Origin: Caldisericaceae bacterium
GTDB taxonomy: Bacteria > Caldisericota > Caldisericia > Caldisericales > Caldisericaceae
Direction: 5' to 3'
Length of the DNA stretch: 32,995 nt
Assembly (NCBI GenBank): GCA_036574215.1
Contig: JAINCR010000066.1
Span: forward strand, 1-32,995
Each line of letters starts with the position of its first letter. The stretch's first letter is position 1. Position numbers and translations under genes: made by a program. The notes under the pieces were generated by a model, which ran no database searches, was not told where the DNA came from, and saw nothing but the letters and a program-made list of their open reading frames with translations. Below are positions 17,042-23,765 of this stretch, piece after piece.

Positions 17042-18360
17042 TTTTTAGGGAGGTTTCCTTCGTAAGGCCCACTTGCATGCCTTATATTTAAAGAGCTAAC
17101 TCCAAAAATTTTATTGTAACGTTTAAAGTAAATGTATACTACTGAAATCAAAATGATCACACCAACAAAAACAAAAGTAAAATTAACCGATACCTTTTCA
17201 CTTAAAGTTCCTGTAAGAAGCGCACCAAACGGAGTAAAACCAAGTAGTATAAGTGAGTAAATACTCATAACCCTTCCTCTGTAAGATTCCTCACATTCCA
17301 TCTGCAAGAGAGTATTTGCCGTATTGAGAAAAAGCACCATTGCAAAACCAGATAGTGCAACAAACACTGAAACATAAGTCAAATGATGTATAAGCCCAAT
17401 AAAAATCTGAGTTAAACCAAGAAGCAATGCACTAAAGAATAGATACAGATGTTTTACTCCTTTATAACTAATAACGGCAAGTAATGTGGAGCTCGTTAAC
17501 GCACCAACTCCTAAAAGAGACATAAGAAAACCATATTCAGTTGCGTGTAAATTAAACACATCTTTTGCAAGTGTAGGTATCAACACGTTAAAATTGAGTC
17601 CAAAAATATTTACGATGGTAAACAATGCAAATATTAAAAGGATAATAGGAATCTTAGCGATGTACTCTAAACCAGAAACAACATCCTTATTTACATTTTG
17701 AAGTTCTTTAAAAGAGAATTTTCTAATAGATGGTGTTCTTTCAACTATAAAAAATAGAGCAGCGATTACAGGCAAAAAGCTTAAGGCGTTCAAATAAAAA
17801 CTCCAAGAGTATCCCACAATGCCAATGAGGACACCTGAAATTACAGGTCCAAAGATACGCGCAAGATTAAATGCAGATGAGTTTAAAGCAATAGAGTTCA
17901 TAAGATGCTCTTTTGGAACAAGTTCAATATAGAAAGATTGTCTTGCAGGCATATCAATTGTATTAATAAGTCCCATTAAAAAGGCGATAATTAAAATTTG
18001 GTAATATTGTATAACTCTGAGTGTTATAAGTAATCCTAAAATAAAGGCAAGGACGGCTAAAGAAGATTGTGTAAATATAAGGATCTTCTTCTTAGAGAAT
18101 TTATCAATGAGAACTCCTGCATAAAGTGATAAAAATAGCGCTGGTAAAAATTGCACAGCAGATAAAAGACCCAACTTGAAAGGGGAATTCGTAATCTGTA
18201 ATACAAGCCAACCTTGGGCTGTAGCTTGCATCCAACTGCCTACCACCGAAACAAGTTGGCCAAAAAAGAATAGTCTAAAATTTCTATACTTAAAAGAAGG
18301 AAAGTGTAAATAAAATCTATTTTTAATTTTCTCAAAAATTTGATTTTCTTTATTTTCCAT
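17038..18360 (-). CDS. Major facilitator superfamily exporter (MFS_3-like)
   Basis: A 440-residue protein with about 12 membrane helices. The N-terminus 'FKYRNFRLFFFGQLVSVVGSWMQATAQGWLVLQITNSP' class of motif is typical of the EntS/MFS_3 drug or siderophore exporter group, and the loop 'AGVLIDKFSKKKIL' corresponds to the MFS motif A position. Start ATG at 18360; the only nearby purine-rich site is weak. It is first in an operon with the two CHR genes. Substrate not predictable. Confidence 0.9.
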   Translation of the reverse strand: MENKENQIFEKIKNRFYLHFPSFKYRNFRLFFFGQLVSVVGSWMQATAQGWLVLQITNSPFKLGLLSAVQFLPALFLSLYAGVLIDKFSKKKILIFTQSSLAVLAFILGLLITLRVIQYYQILIIAFLMGLINTIDMPARQSFYIELVPKEHLMNSIALNSSAFNLARIFGPVISGVLIGIVGYSWSFYLNALSFLPVIAALFFIVERTPSIRKFSFKELQNVNKDVVSGLEYIAKIPIILLIFALFTIVNIFGLNFNVLIPTLAKDVFNLHATEYGFLMSLLGVGALTSSTLLAVISYKGVKHLYLFFSALLLGLTQIFIGLIHHLTYVSVFVALSGFAMVLFLNTANTLLQMECEESYRGRVMSIYSLILLGFTPFGALLTGTLSEKVSVNFTFVFVGVIILISVVYIYFKRYNKIFGVSSLNIRHASGPYEGNLPKK

Positions 18361-18378
18361 GAGGTCCTACAGATTTAG

Positions 18379-18462
18379 ATTTTACCACAAATTTAATTTA
18401 TTGAAAAATTTTTTAAGAAATTTACAAAAATCTTCAAAAGAAACCCCAAAGAGTGGTAAAAT
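18379..18462. promoter_or_regulatory. Facing TGGTAAAAT boxes in a perfect 10-bp inverted pair
   Basis: ATTTTACCAC (18379-18388) and GTGGTAAAAT (18453-18462) are exact reverse complements 64 nt apart. The first reads as an extended -10 (TGGTAAAAT) for the MFS operon on the minus strand, about 20 nt before its ATG. The second would point toward the secreted-protein island. No good -35 is seen for either, and the pair could instead be a regulator site. Confidence 0.4.
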
Positions 18463-18465
18463 ATT

Positions 18466-18533
18466 GGATCCTTCGCTTTACTCAGGAAGAAGTAATTAGG
18501 GTAGCATTACTTTTCCCAGCATCAGGATGATAT
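18466..18533. repeat. REP-like element, partial copy
   Basis: GATCCTTCGCTTTACTCAGGA (in the stretch 18467-18489) matches the reverse complement of the element at 30450-30472 with about 3 mismatches in 23 nt. A second 'TCAGGATGA' lies at about 18521. The element sits just upstream of promoter module A, where copies B and D of the module instead carry the ECF-like motif. It may therefore have replaced that part by insertion or recombination. Confidence 0.55.
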
Positions 18534-18538
18534 GCTTT

Positions 18539-18650
18539 AGAAAAAACTAAAAATTCTTCCTAAAAGGTATTGACGTAAGAGAGAGTATATAATGTAGTAG
18601 AAAGGAGATGGTGTAATATGGAAGCAAAAAGGAAGGTAGATGGGTTGTGA
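18539..18650 (+). promoter_or_regulatory. Promoter/leader module, copy A (short GA spacer)
   Basis: The conserved block AAAAAACTAAAAA (from 18541) is followed by TTGACG (18570-18575), a GA-rich 12-nt spacer, TATAAT (18588-18593), AAAGGAG (18601-18607) and a 10-residue leader ORF at 18618-18650 (MEAKRKVDGL). The 12-nt spacing is too short for a normal vegetative promoter, unlike the 18 nt in copy B. From the leader ATG to the first gene is 103 nt of almost entirely purine-rich sequence. Confidence 0.6.
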
Positions 18651-18720
18651 GAAAAGAGGAAAAAAATATCAGGAAAAGAAAATATTTCTAAATAAAAATC
18701 TAAGAAGCAATGGGGTTAAA

Positions 18721-19359
18721 ATGAAGAAAGTTTTAGGTTTAATTATCGTCGTTAATCTTCTTTTGAGCTTGACTTTTATAAGTAAAGTAGTTGCTAACCA
18801 GTGGAGTCCGAGAGAAGATTGGGGTCCACAAAGTAAGCCATTTTCCCCTGATTGGGGAAGAACTGTAATGTATGAGTATAATGATAGCGCATATAATTTG
18901 TATGTTTCCCCTCAAGCGAGGTTTAGATTTACTTGGGATGCAATTAAAACAATAAAAGAGTACTATGAATATTTTTACCCACCATTGTACTATACTTTTG
19001 ACATTTCAGTAGTAGATAAGACTTGCACTGGCGAAGGGTGTAATACCACTGTCTCTGCTCTTAATACAACAATGTATTACTCTACACTTCCCTTTCCACA
19101 CTTTGATAGAGACGACGACCCTGAAGAAACAGGAGGCAATGGTTATTATGATGAAACAGAAGTTACTTGTTTGCAACCTTTAGCTATGCGCGCAGATACA
19201 GATTATCGCTTTGACTCACGATTTAAAGTATATTCTACTACTCCTATCACATTTGAATTTGCTTCACAGATGAGCTTTTATGATTACGGATCTGGTGAGT
19301 ATAATACAGCACCGAATTTTAATGAGACACACCTATCAAGAAATTATCCTTGGTATTAG
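18721..19359 (+). CDS. Secreted protein of unknown function
   Basis: I do not recognise a family. With the ATG at 18721 the protein has 212 residues and a clean signal peptide (MKK, hydrophobic 4-23, probable cleavage after VVA at about 27). An in-frame ATG at 18640 would add 27 charged residues ahead of the signal, so it was rejected. The mature part is rich in Tyr, Phe, Thr and Asp, with three cysteines (a TCTGEGCN pair and a later VTCL) that could form a disulfide. The acidic loop FDRDDDPEETGGNGYYDE could bind calcium. It is the first gene of a three-gene unit behind promoter module A. Confidence 0.75.
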   Translation: MKKVLGLIIVVNLLLSLTFISKVVANQWSPREDWGPQSKPFSPDWGRTVMYEYNDSAYNLYVSPQARFRFTWDAIKTIKEYYEYFYPPLYYTFDISVVDKTCTGEGCNTTVSALNTTMYYSTLPFPHFDRDDDPEETGGNGYYDETEVTCLQPLAMRADTDYRFDSRFKVYSTTPITFEFASQMSFYDYGSGEYNTAPNFNETHLSRNYPWY

Positions 19360-19369
19360 GAGGTAAAGT

Positions 19370-19996
19370 ATGAAGAAAATAATATTCATATTGATAATTT
19401 TAATGTCTCTTACATTAGGTGTCTTTGGATTTTTAAAGGCGTTTTCTCAAGATAAACCTTACTTTGATATGTTTTCTATTGCAAGAGAATTTTCTTTAAG
19501 TAAGGAACATCTTCTAAATTATAAAAACAAGATAGATAAAGTTCTTGATAGAATAAAAGATAAAGAATCTCCTTTTGAGAAATACTTTTTAACAATTACA
19601 TTCTCAAAGTATATTAATAAAGAGGAACTTGAAAGACTTGTAAAAGCATACAATATAGAAGTGCTTGCAATAGAAGGAAGGAGTATTGAAAAAGGCACAA
19701 ACCTTAAAGGGACTTTTCTTGTAGGTCCTGAAAATGGAATGCTTTACGATGAAAAACTCCTATTAGATATGCTTAAAAGAAACAATACAGAATTTAAAGG
19801 ATTTACTGCTATTATTGGTAACATCCAAAATAAAGATATACAAAGATTAAGAAACAATAAAATTGTATTCCTTATTGACCCATCAGCCGATACCCATTTT
19901 GTAAGAAACCCAAAACATGAAAAAACAAAATCTTGGGATGGATATATGCCAAGCGTTTTTCCTGAGCTTGAGAAAAACAACTTATTAAACTATTAA
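19370..19996 (+). CDS. Secreted or membrane-anchored protein of unknown function
   Basis: A 208-residue protein with an N-terminal hydrophobic segment (residues 4-22), no lipobox, and an exported soluble domain without cysteines. Its C-terminal third ('VFLIDPSADTHFVRNPKHEKTKSWDGYMPSVFPELEK') has the feel of a conserved domain, but I cannot name it. AGGAGG with good spacing precedes the ATG. It lies 10 nt after the first gene of the unit and 3 nt before the next, so they are clearly one operon. Confidence 0.75.
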   Translation: MKKIIFILIILMSLTLGVFGFLKAFSQDKPYFDMFSIAREFSLSKEHLLNYKNKIDKVLDRIKDKESPFEKYFLTITFSKYINKEELERLVKAYNIEVLAIEGRSIEKGTNLKGTFLVGPENGMLYDEKLLLDMLKRNNTEFKGFTAIIGNIQNKDIQRLRNNKIVFLIDPSADTHFVRNPKHEKTKSWDGYMPSVFPELEKNNLLNY

Positions 19997-19999
19997 GGT

Positions 20000-20584
20000 A
20001 TGAAGAAGAAAGTGATAATTATAATAATTACTGCAGTTATCCTACTTCTCATTATAGTATCTACTGATTACTACAGTAGAGGTAGAGGGACTAAAACAGT
20101 AAAAATGTTAGAAAGAGCACAACTTGGTTGGTCTGGTATTTACTTAACTTTGTTAGATTACAAATTTGTTCATCCATCTATTGAAGAAAAGTTCCAAAAA
20201 TACATTGCATTTCAAGTGTTATTAGACGGAAGCAAAAATAGAACCAAAAATGATTATGTCCATTTTGGTGAACATTATAATTGTAAATCTTATAAATGTT
20301 ATGAGTTATACGGCTGTTTTATTGTTGCAGGAAAACTCCATTCTAAACAAACATCATATGGTTCTATCCATCCAGAGGATGCAGTTAAACTTTTTGGAAA
20401 TAAGTTTCCTATAATTGGTTTAGGAAAATTAGAAAATAATATAGCCTTTGGCTGGGTTGTTTTTAAAGTTCCTGAAGATTTTGAGATTAACGAATTTATT
20501 TATACACATTTTGAGAGAGACGATTTAGATAAAATTTTCCCCAATGCAACAGTTAAGGTAATCTTTAAAGAACCTATAAAATAA
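20000..20584 (+). CDS. Membrane-anchored protein of unknown function with a cysteine cluster
   Basis: A 194-residue protein: MKKK, one strong N-terminal membrane segment (residues 4-21), then an exported domain with three close cysteines in YNCKSYKCYELYGC. These could form a disulfide or bind a metal. No family recognised. The ribosome-binding site is weak (TAAGGT directly before the ATG), suggesting coupling to the upstream gene. It is the last gene of the unit and is followed by a terminator. Confidence 0.72.
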   Translation: MKKKVIIIIITAVILLLIIVSTDYYSRGRGTKTVKMLERAQLGWSGIYLTLLDYKFVHPSIEEKFQKYIAFQVLLDGSKNRTKNDYVHFGEHYNCKSYKCYELYGCFIVAGKLHSKQTSYGSIHPEDAVKLFGNKFPIIGLGKLENNIAFGWVVFKVPEDFEINEFIYTHFERDDLDKIFPNATVKVIFKEPIK

Positions 20585-20606
20585 ATACTTCTTTTGTAAT
20601 TAGCTC

Positions 20607-20640
20607 GAGGGTGCTTTTTTAAAGGCACCCTCTTTAAAAA
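20607..20640 (+). terminator. Terminator of the first island unit
   Basis: The stem GAGGGTGC / GCACCCTC (20607-20614 with 20625-20632) has additional T/A pairing in the loop and is followed by a short, imperfect T-run. It is 22 nt after the stop codon. Confidence 0.7.
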
Positions 20641-20656
20641 ATTCCTTTAAACTTAT

Positions 20657-20686
20657 GGAACTTTTTTATGATCTTACGTATCTAAT
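20657..20686 (+). promoter_or_regulatory. ECF-sigma-like promoter motif before the second island unit
   Basis: GGAACTTTTT, 11 nt, GTATCTAAT, with both blocks identical to those before the SIMPL gene at 3514-3543. The downstream sequence ATATATGAGGAAAAGGAATTTT is shared in related form with 25321 onward and 23441 onward. The motif lies about 70 nt upstream of a vegetative-type promoter (20756-20785), so unit B may have two promoters. Confidence 0.6.
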
Positions 20687-20727
20687 ATATGAGGAAAAGG
20701 AATTTTTGGTTAGAGCAAATATTTTTT

Positions 20728-20808
20728 AAAAAACTAAAAATTTTCCTAAAAGGTATTGACAAGAGAGAGAGAGAGAGAGTATAATGTAGTAGAAAGGAGA
20801 TGATGTAG
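20728..20808 (+). promoter_or_regulatory. Promoter/leader module, copy B (long GA spacer)
   Basis: AAAAAACTAAAAA at 20728 is followed by TTGACA (20756-20761), an 18-nt pure AG repeat and TATAAT (20780-20785). This is a good vegetative promoter whose whole spacer is a dinucleotide microsatellite. AAAGGAG (20793-20799) and a leader ORF follow. Copy A has 12 nt and copy D has 8 nt in the same place. Confidence 0.75.
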
Positions 20809-20809
20809 T

Positions 20810-20875
20810 ATGAGGGTAAAAAAGAAAGTAGATGGGAGGTGGGAGAGAGGAAAAACTCTTATGAAAAGAAAGTAA
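20810..20875 (+). CDS. Leader ORF, 21 residues
   Basis: ATG preceded by AAAGGAG at 10-nt spacing; encodes a very basic peptide beginning MRVKKKVDG. The counterpart at 18618-18650 has 10 residues and that at 23673-23690 has 5 (MRVKK), so length is not conserved while the ribosome-binding site and first codons are. It might be a regulatory leader, a 30S-docking site that stabilises the mRNA, or the decayed start of a duplicated gene: the real gene at 20928 also begins MRVKK, with different codons. Translation is unproven. Confidence 0.35.
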   Translation: MRVKKKVDGRWERGKTLMKRK

Positions 20876-20927
20876 AAATAAGGTGTAGAAAAGTAGTAGC
20901 AAAATTTTTTGCAAGGAGGTTACCAAA

Positions 20928-21818
20928 ATGAGAGTTAAAAAAATGATTATTTTGTTAGTTGTTTTTATCTTTTTGGTGGGTTTTATTCCGTTTGAGAAAA
21001 TGGTTAAGGCAGATGAAGGATACGGAGTAATTAATACAGAAAAAGGCAAAATGTATAGAGATACACACGGGAATCTATTTCCTATTATTGTTATTAACGG
21101 TAAAAAGGAAGTAAAGATCAATGAATATGAACTTGCTCCTCTTGAGGCACTTTTGGAAAGAGACGGAAAACAATCAAAAGGTAAAAGTGCATTGCCTGAA
21201 GAAATTCTTAAGAAATACTATGTTTCAAAGAATCTTTTTATAAATTCAGATTTCTCTACAACACTTCCATCAATTGTTTCATATAACCAAAGATACAAGT
21301 TATGGTGTAAGGAAAAATTAGGATTTGGCCCATCTACAATTGGAGGAGCTGGTTGTTTTCTTACTTCTTGTGCAATGATGCTTGCAACATATAACCTTAC
21401 GATAAATGGTAGTATTGTAACCCCTTTAAATTTAAACACATGGTTGAAGAATAATGGAGGTTTTAGCGGTGACAATTTAATTTTTGGTGCCATCGCAAAA
21501 TTTCCTGGGATAAGTAGTATTGGTTATTTTGATAGCTTTAATGACGCAGCAATTGCCATTTTCTATCGGATAGTTCCAATTTTACGTATGACACCTTCAC
21601 ATTTTGCTCCATTGGTAAAAACTAATGGAGAAAGAAATAGAAAGACTAATTGGATCATGAATACATACAGTAGAGATTACAACTATGATTATAATAATCC
21701 CGGTTATCGGATTTATGCACCATATGATGGAAAGACTCCTTACTACCAAACAGTAGAAGAAAGTGGATATGATTTTGCAAGTTCATCCGTATTTAGAACT
21801 GCTTACCCACAACAATAA
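20928..21818 (+). CDS. Secreted C39-like (papain-fold) cysteine peptidase
   Basis: A 296-residue protein with a signal peptide (MRVKK, hydrophobic 6-20, cleavage near VKADE). From residue 118 it follows the peptidase-C39-like pattern: 'YNQRYKLW' with oxyanion Gln121, 'TIGGAGCFLTSCAMML' with nucleophile Cys143, and 'SHFAPLVKTNG' with His225. The third residue, usually Asp in a 'DP' motif, is less clear here ('IMNTYSRDY', Asn245 or Asp250). AAGGAGG has ideal spacing to the ATG. It is the first gene of unit B, behind both the ECF-like and the GA-spacer promoters. The substrate could be a wall peptide or a leader peptide; neither is shown. Confidence 0.8.
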   Translation: MRVKKMIILLVVFIFLVGFIPFEKMVKADEGYGVINTEKGKMYRDTHGNLFPIIVINGKKEVKINEYELAPLEALLERDGKQSKGKSALPEEILKKYYVSKNLFINSDFSTTLPSIVSYNQRYKLWCKEKLGFGPSTIGGAGCFLTSCAMMLATYNLTINGSIVTPLNLNTWLKNNGGFSGDNLIFGAIAKFPGISSIGYFDSFNDAAIAIFYRIVPILRMTPSHFAPLVKTNGERNRKTNWIMNTYSRDYNYDYNNPGYRIYAPYDGKTPYYQTVEESGYDFASSSVFRTAYPQQ

Positions 21819-21837
21819 TAGTTTTTATGAGAAGAGT

Positions 21838-23244
21838 ATGAGAAGAGTTGTAGTAATATTATTAATATTGTTTTTTATATTATTATCTCAAGGTTGTGAT
21901 AAATCAACACATACTTCTGTCCCTGTTTTTTATGGTCAATACTGTAATGCTCAACGCACATCCTACCGAGATGTTGAAGGATTAAAAGAACTTCCTAACA
22001 AAGTATCATGGCAATATACACTTACCGAAGCAGATGAAATTTTTTTTATCACAATGGATGCTCCTACTGTTGAAGAGAACAGAGTGTTTATGGTAAGTGG
22101 TAGTATAATGAGTTGCGTTGATTTAGATACAGGGAAAGAAATTTGGAGAAAGAGTTATCCGGATCCTTTCCCTCCTTTTTCTGAGTTTAATTATTCGCCA
22201 GTTGTTTATGAAGACAAATTGATTGTTGTTGAAGGTTTTCCTGCTGCTCAATACCTTGCCGCATTTGATAAAAATACAGGAGAGTTACTCTGGAAAAGCG
22301 AACTCATTGGTAATATGGAAGTAAACGACACATCACGTCACCCGTTGATCATTAATGGAAAGATTTACCTTGCAGCATCAAGTGCAGAGAGTTATAAGAA
22401 AAATAAAGATGCACAGGCTGGTATATGGGTTTGGGATATAGAAACAGGGGAAGTTTTGGATAAGATATTTATAGAGCCTGTAGCAGAACCAGTCGTTGGG
22501 AAGTATCGCTCAATGTTTCCCGTATCAGTGGCTCTTGCAGCAGACGGTTCAGACATCTACGGAGTTACACAGTTCACTAATGATAGCACATACCGGACTT
22601 ATATATTCTCTTATGATACTCTAAGAAAAAAATTTACATGGTTTGAACCAGTTGGCGAAGAAGGCTTTAGATCTCCTGGTTATAGAGCACAAATTGCAGT
22701 AGATAACAACTTTGTTGCTGTAGGTATGGTTGGAGACCAGTGGGGTGAACCTGAGCCTCAATTCTTCATTAAAGTTTTTGATAAGACTTCGCATAAGCCG
22801 TTGTGGCAAAACATTTCAGAGACTAGTAGAGAATTAAACCCTGTATTTACTATTTCACATTTAGCTATTCATAATGGGAAGCTCTATGCGATGACTATGG
22901 ATAAAAGATTAGCTTGTTTCAATATTGAGACAGGAGAAATAGTATGGAGTTTTAAAGATAAGGATTGGCAGAGCAACTGGTGGAACACTTGGAATAAAGA
23001 TGAAAATCGTTTTAGAGAACACGATATAGTTATTTCAAAGGATGTTGTTTATTTTAATGTAGATAAGGCAATTTATGCATTCGATACAGAAGCAGGAAAA
23101 TTATTATGGCGCAAGGTAGTTAAGAAAGGACATAGTTTTATTAACATGATGCCTGTGGATAATGGTTTAATAGTGCGTTATCAAGATAACCGTGCTGGGT
23201 ATGACATGCCTCAGGAGCCTTCTGTCGCTGAACTATGGAAGTAA
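21838..23244 (+). CDS. Lipoprotein with PQQ-type beta-propeller repeats
   Basis: A 468-residue lipoprotein. The lipobox LSQGC puts the lipidated Cys at residue 20 when the ATG at 21838 is used; a longer in-frame start at 21763 would bury the signal peptide. The body contains repeated 'Y.FD..TG...W' blades of the PQQ/pyrrolo-quinoline-like propeller: 'LAAFDKNTGELLWKS', 'LACFNIETGEIVWSF', 'IYAFDTEAGKLLWRK'. Propellers of this kind (BamB-like) serve as scaffolds, or as dehydrogenases if PQQ is bound; no dehydrogenase motifs are visible. The start codon lies in an 11-bp tandem duplication (21827-21848). Confidence 0.88.
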   Translation: MRRVVVILLILFFILLSQGCDKSTHTSVPVFYGQYCNAQRTSYRDVEGLKELPNKVSWQYTLTEADEIFFITMDAPTVEENRVFMVSGSIMSCVDLDTGKEIWRKSYPDPFPPFSEFNYSPVVYEDKLIVVEGFPAAQYLAAFDKNTGELLWKSELIGNMEVNDTSRHPLIINGKIYLAASSAESYKKNKDAQAGIWVWDIETGEVLDKIFIEPVAEPVVGKYRSMFPVSVALAADGSDIYGVTQFTNDSTYRTYIFSYDTLRKKFTWFEPVGEEGFRSPGYRAQIAVDNNFVAVGMVGDQWGEPEPQFFIKVFDKTSHKPLWQNISETSRELNPVFTISHLAIHNGKLYAMTMDKRLACFNIETGEIVWSFKDKDWQSNWWNTWNKDENRFREHDIVISKDVVYFNVDKAIYAFDTEAGKLLWRKVVKKGHSFINMMPVDNGLIVRYQDNRAGYDMPQEPSVAELWK

Positions 23245-23275
23245 ATTAAACCGAAACAATTTTTAAAATTAACAG

Positions 23276-23299
23276 TATAGGGGGGTTTACCTCCCTATA
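23276..23299 (+). terminator. Terminator hairpin of the second island unit
   Basis: A 10-bp stem TATAGGGGGG / CCTCCCTATA with a TTTA loop and one G-T pair, 31 nt after the stop codon. The T-run after it is poor (TTATTTAG), so its efficiency is uncertain. Confidence 0.6.
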
Positions 23300-23413
23300 T
23301 TATTTAGTCATCTATTGTGAGGACAAAATTAAAGTCCTATAGTAAACCTTCTCATTTTGAAAACATTATGTGAGGAAACCATTTTATAAAGAAATCGAAA
23401 ATTCTTGTTAAAT

Positions 23414-23580
23414 TTTGGAACTTTTTGAGTTTGAGAGTCCAATATATGAGAAGAAAAAATTTTTAAAAATTCTCTGAAAAATTGGGAACAAATTTCCAAA
23501 TTCTTAGGTCTTATTGTATGAGAAGAAAAAAATTTAAAAATTTTTTCAAAATCGTGGGAAAATTTTTTAGGATTTGGAAC
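23414..23580 (+). repeat. Tandem degenerate copies of the ECF-motif region, about 72-nt period
   Basis: GGAACTTTTT...GAGTCCAATATATGAGAAG (from 23417), GGGAACA...TCTTATTGTATGAGAAG (from 23484) and TTTGGAACATAATCTAAT (about 23573) are successive, decayed versions of the GGAAC / TATCTAAT / TATGAG-AAAA series. 'TATGAGAAGAAAAAA' recurs at 23445 and 23517, a 72-nt period. In the first copy the spacing between blocks is 3 nt shorter than in the intact motifs. The rest of the 23245-23765 gap holds a small GAGGAT / ATCCTC hairpin at 23596-23614. Confidence 0.55.
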
Positions 23581-23649
23581 ATAATCTAATCTATAGAGGA
23601 TGAATAAAATCCTCAGAAAGAAGATGGTAAAATGGAAGAAGATAAAGTT

Positions 23650-23690
23650 TTAGAGAAAGGAGGCGGTGTAATATGAGGGTAAAAAAGTAG
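23650..23690 (+). promoter_or_regulatory. Leader module, copy C (no clear promoter boxes)
   Basis: AGAGAAAGGAGGCGGTGTAAT (within 23652-23672) followed by ATG and the five-residue ORF MRVKK-stop (23673-23690) aligns with the leaders at 18598-18650 and 20789-20875. So does the next 60 nt of purine-rich sequence. The TTGAC / TATAAT part found in copies A and B is not recognisable here. It is 93 nt upstream of the amidase-like gene. Confidence 0.55.
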
Positions 23691-23765
23691 CGATGGAAGA
23701 TGAGGAAGGAGGAAAACTATCACGTAAAGGAAAAAGTTTAAAAAATCGAGAACAATGAGGCAAAA

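Noticed and set aside
18640-18720. N-terminal extension of the first island protein to an ATG at 18640
   Set aside because: It would place 27 charged residues before a normal signal peptide. It lies in the conserved leader that precedes the gene in all copies and has no proper ribosome-binding site.
20728-20927. Bacteriocin precursor encoded by the leader ORF beside a C39-like peptidase
   Set aside because: The 21-residue peptide has no double-glycine leader. Its length is not conserved in the other copies, and the C39-like protein has a signal peptide and no ABC exporter.
20726-21121. A 131-codon minus-strand frame across promoter module B and the start of the C39-like gene
   Set aside because: It is the complement of the purine-rich leader and signal-peptide region. 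Its Ser/Leu/Pro-rich composition comes from the GA repeat, and it has no start signals.
21763-21837. Longer start for the PQQ lipoprotein
   Set aside because: It would overlap the upstream gene by 56 nt and bury the signal peptide and lipobox 25 residues inside.
23414-23580. CRISPR-like array
   Set aside because: The repeats are degenerate, AT-rich and adjacent without unique spacers of constant size; no cas genes are nearby.
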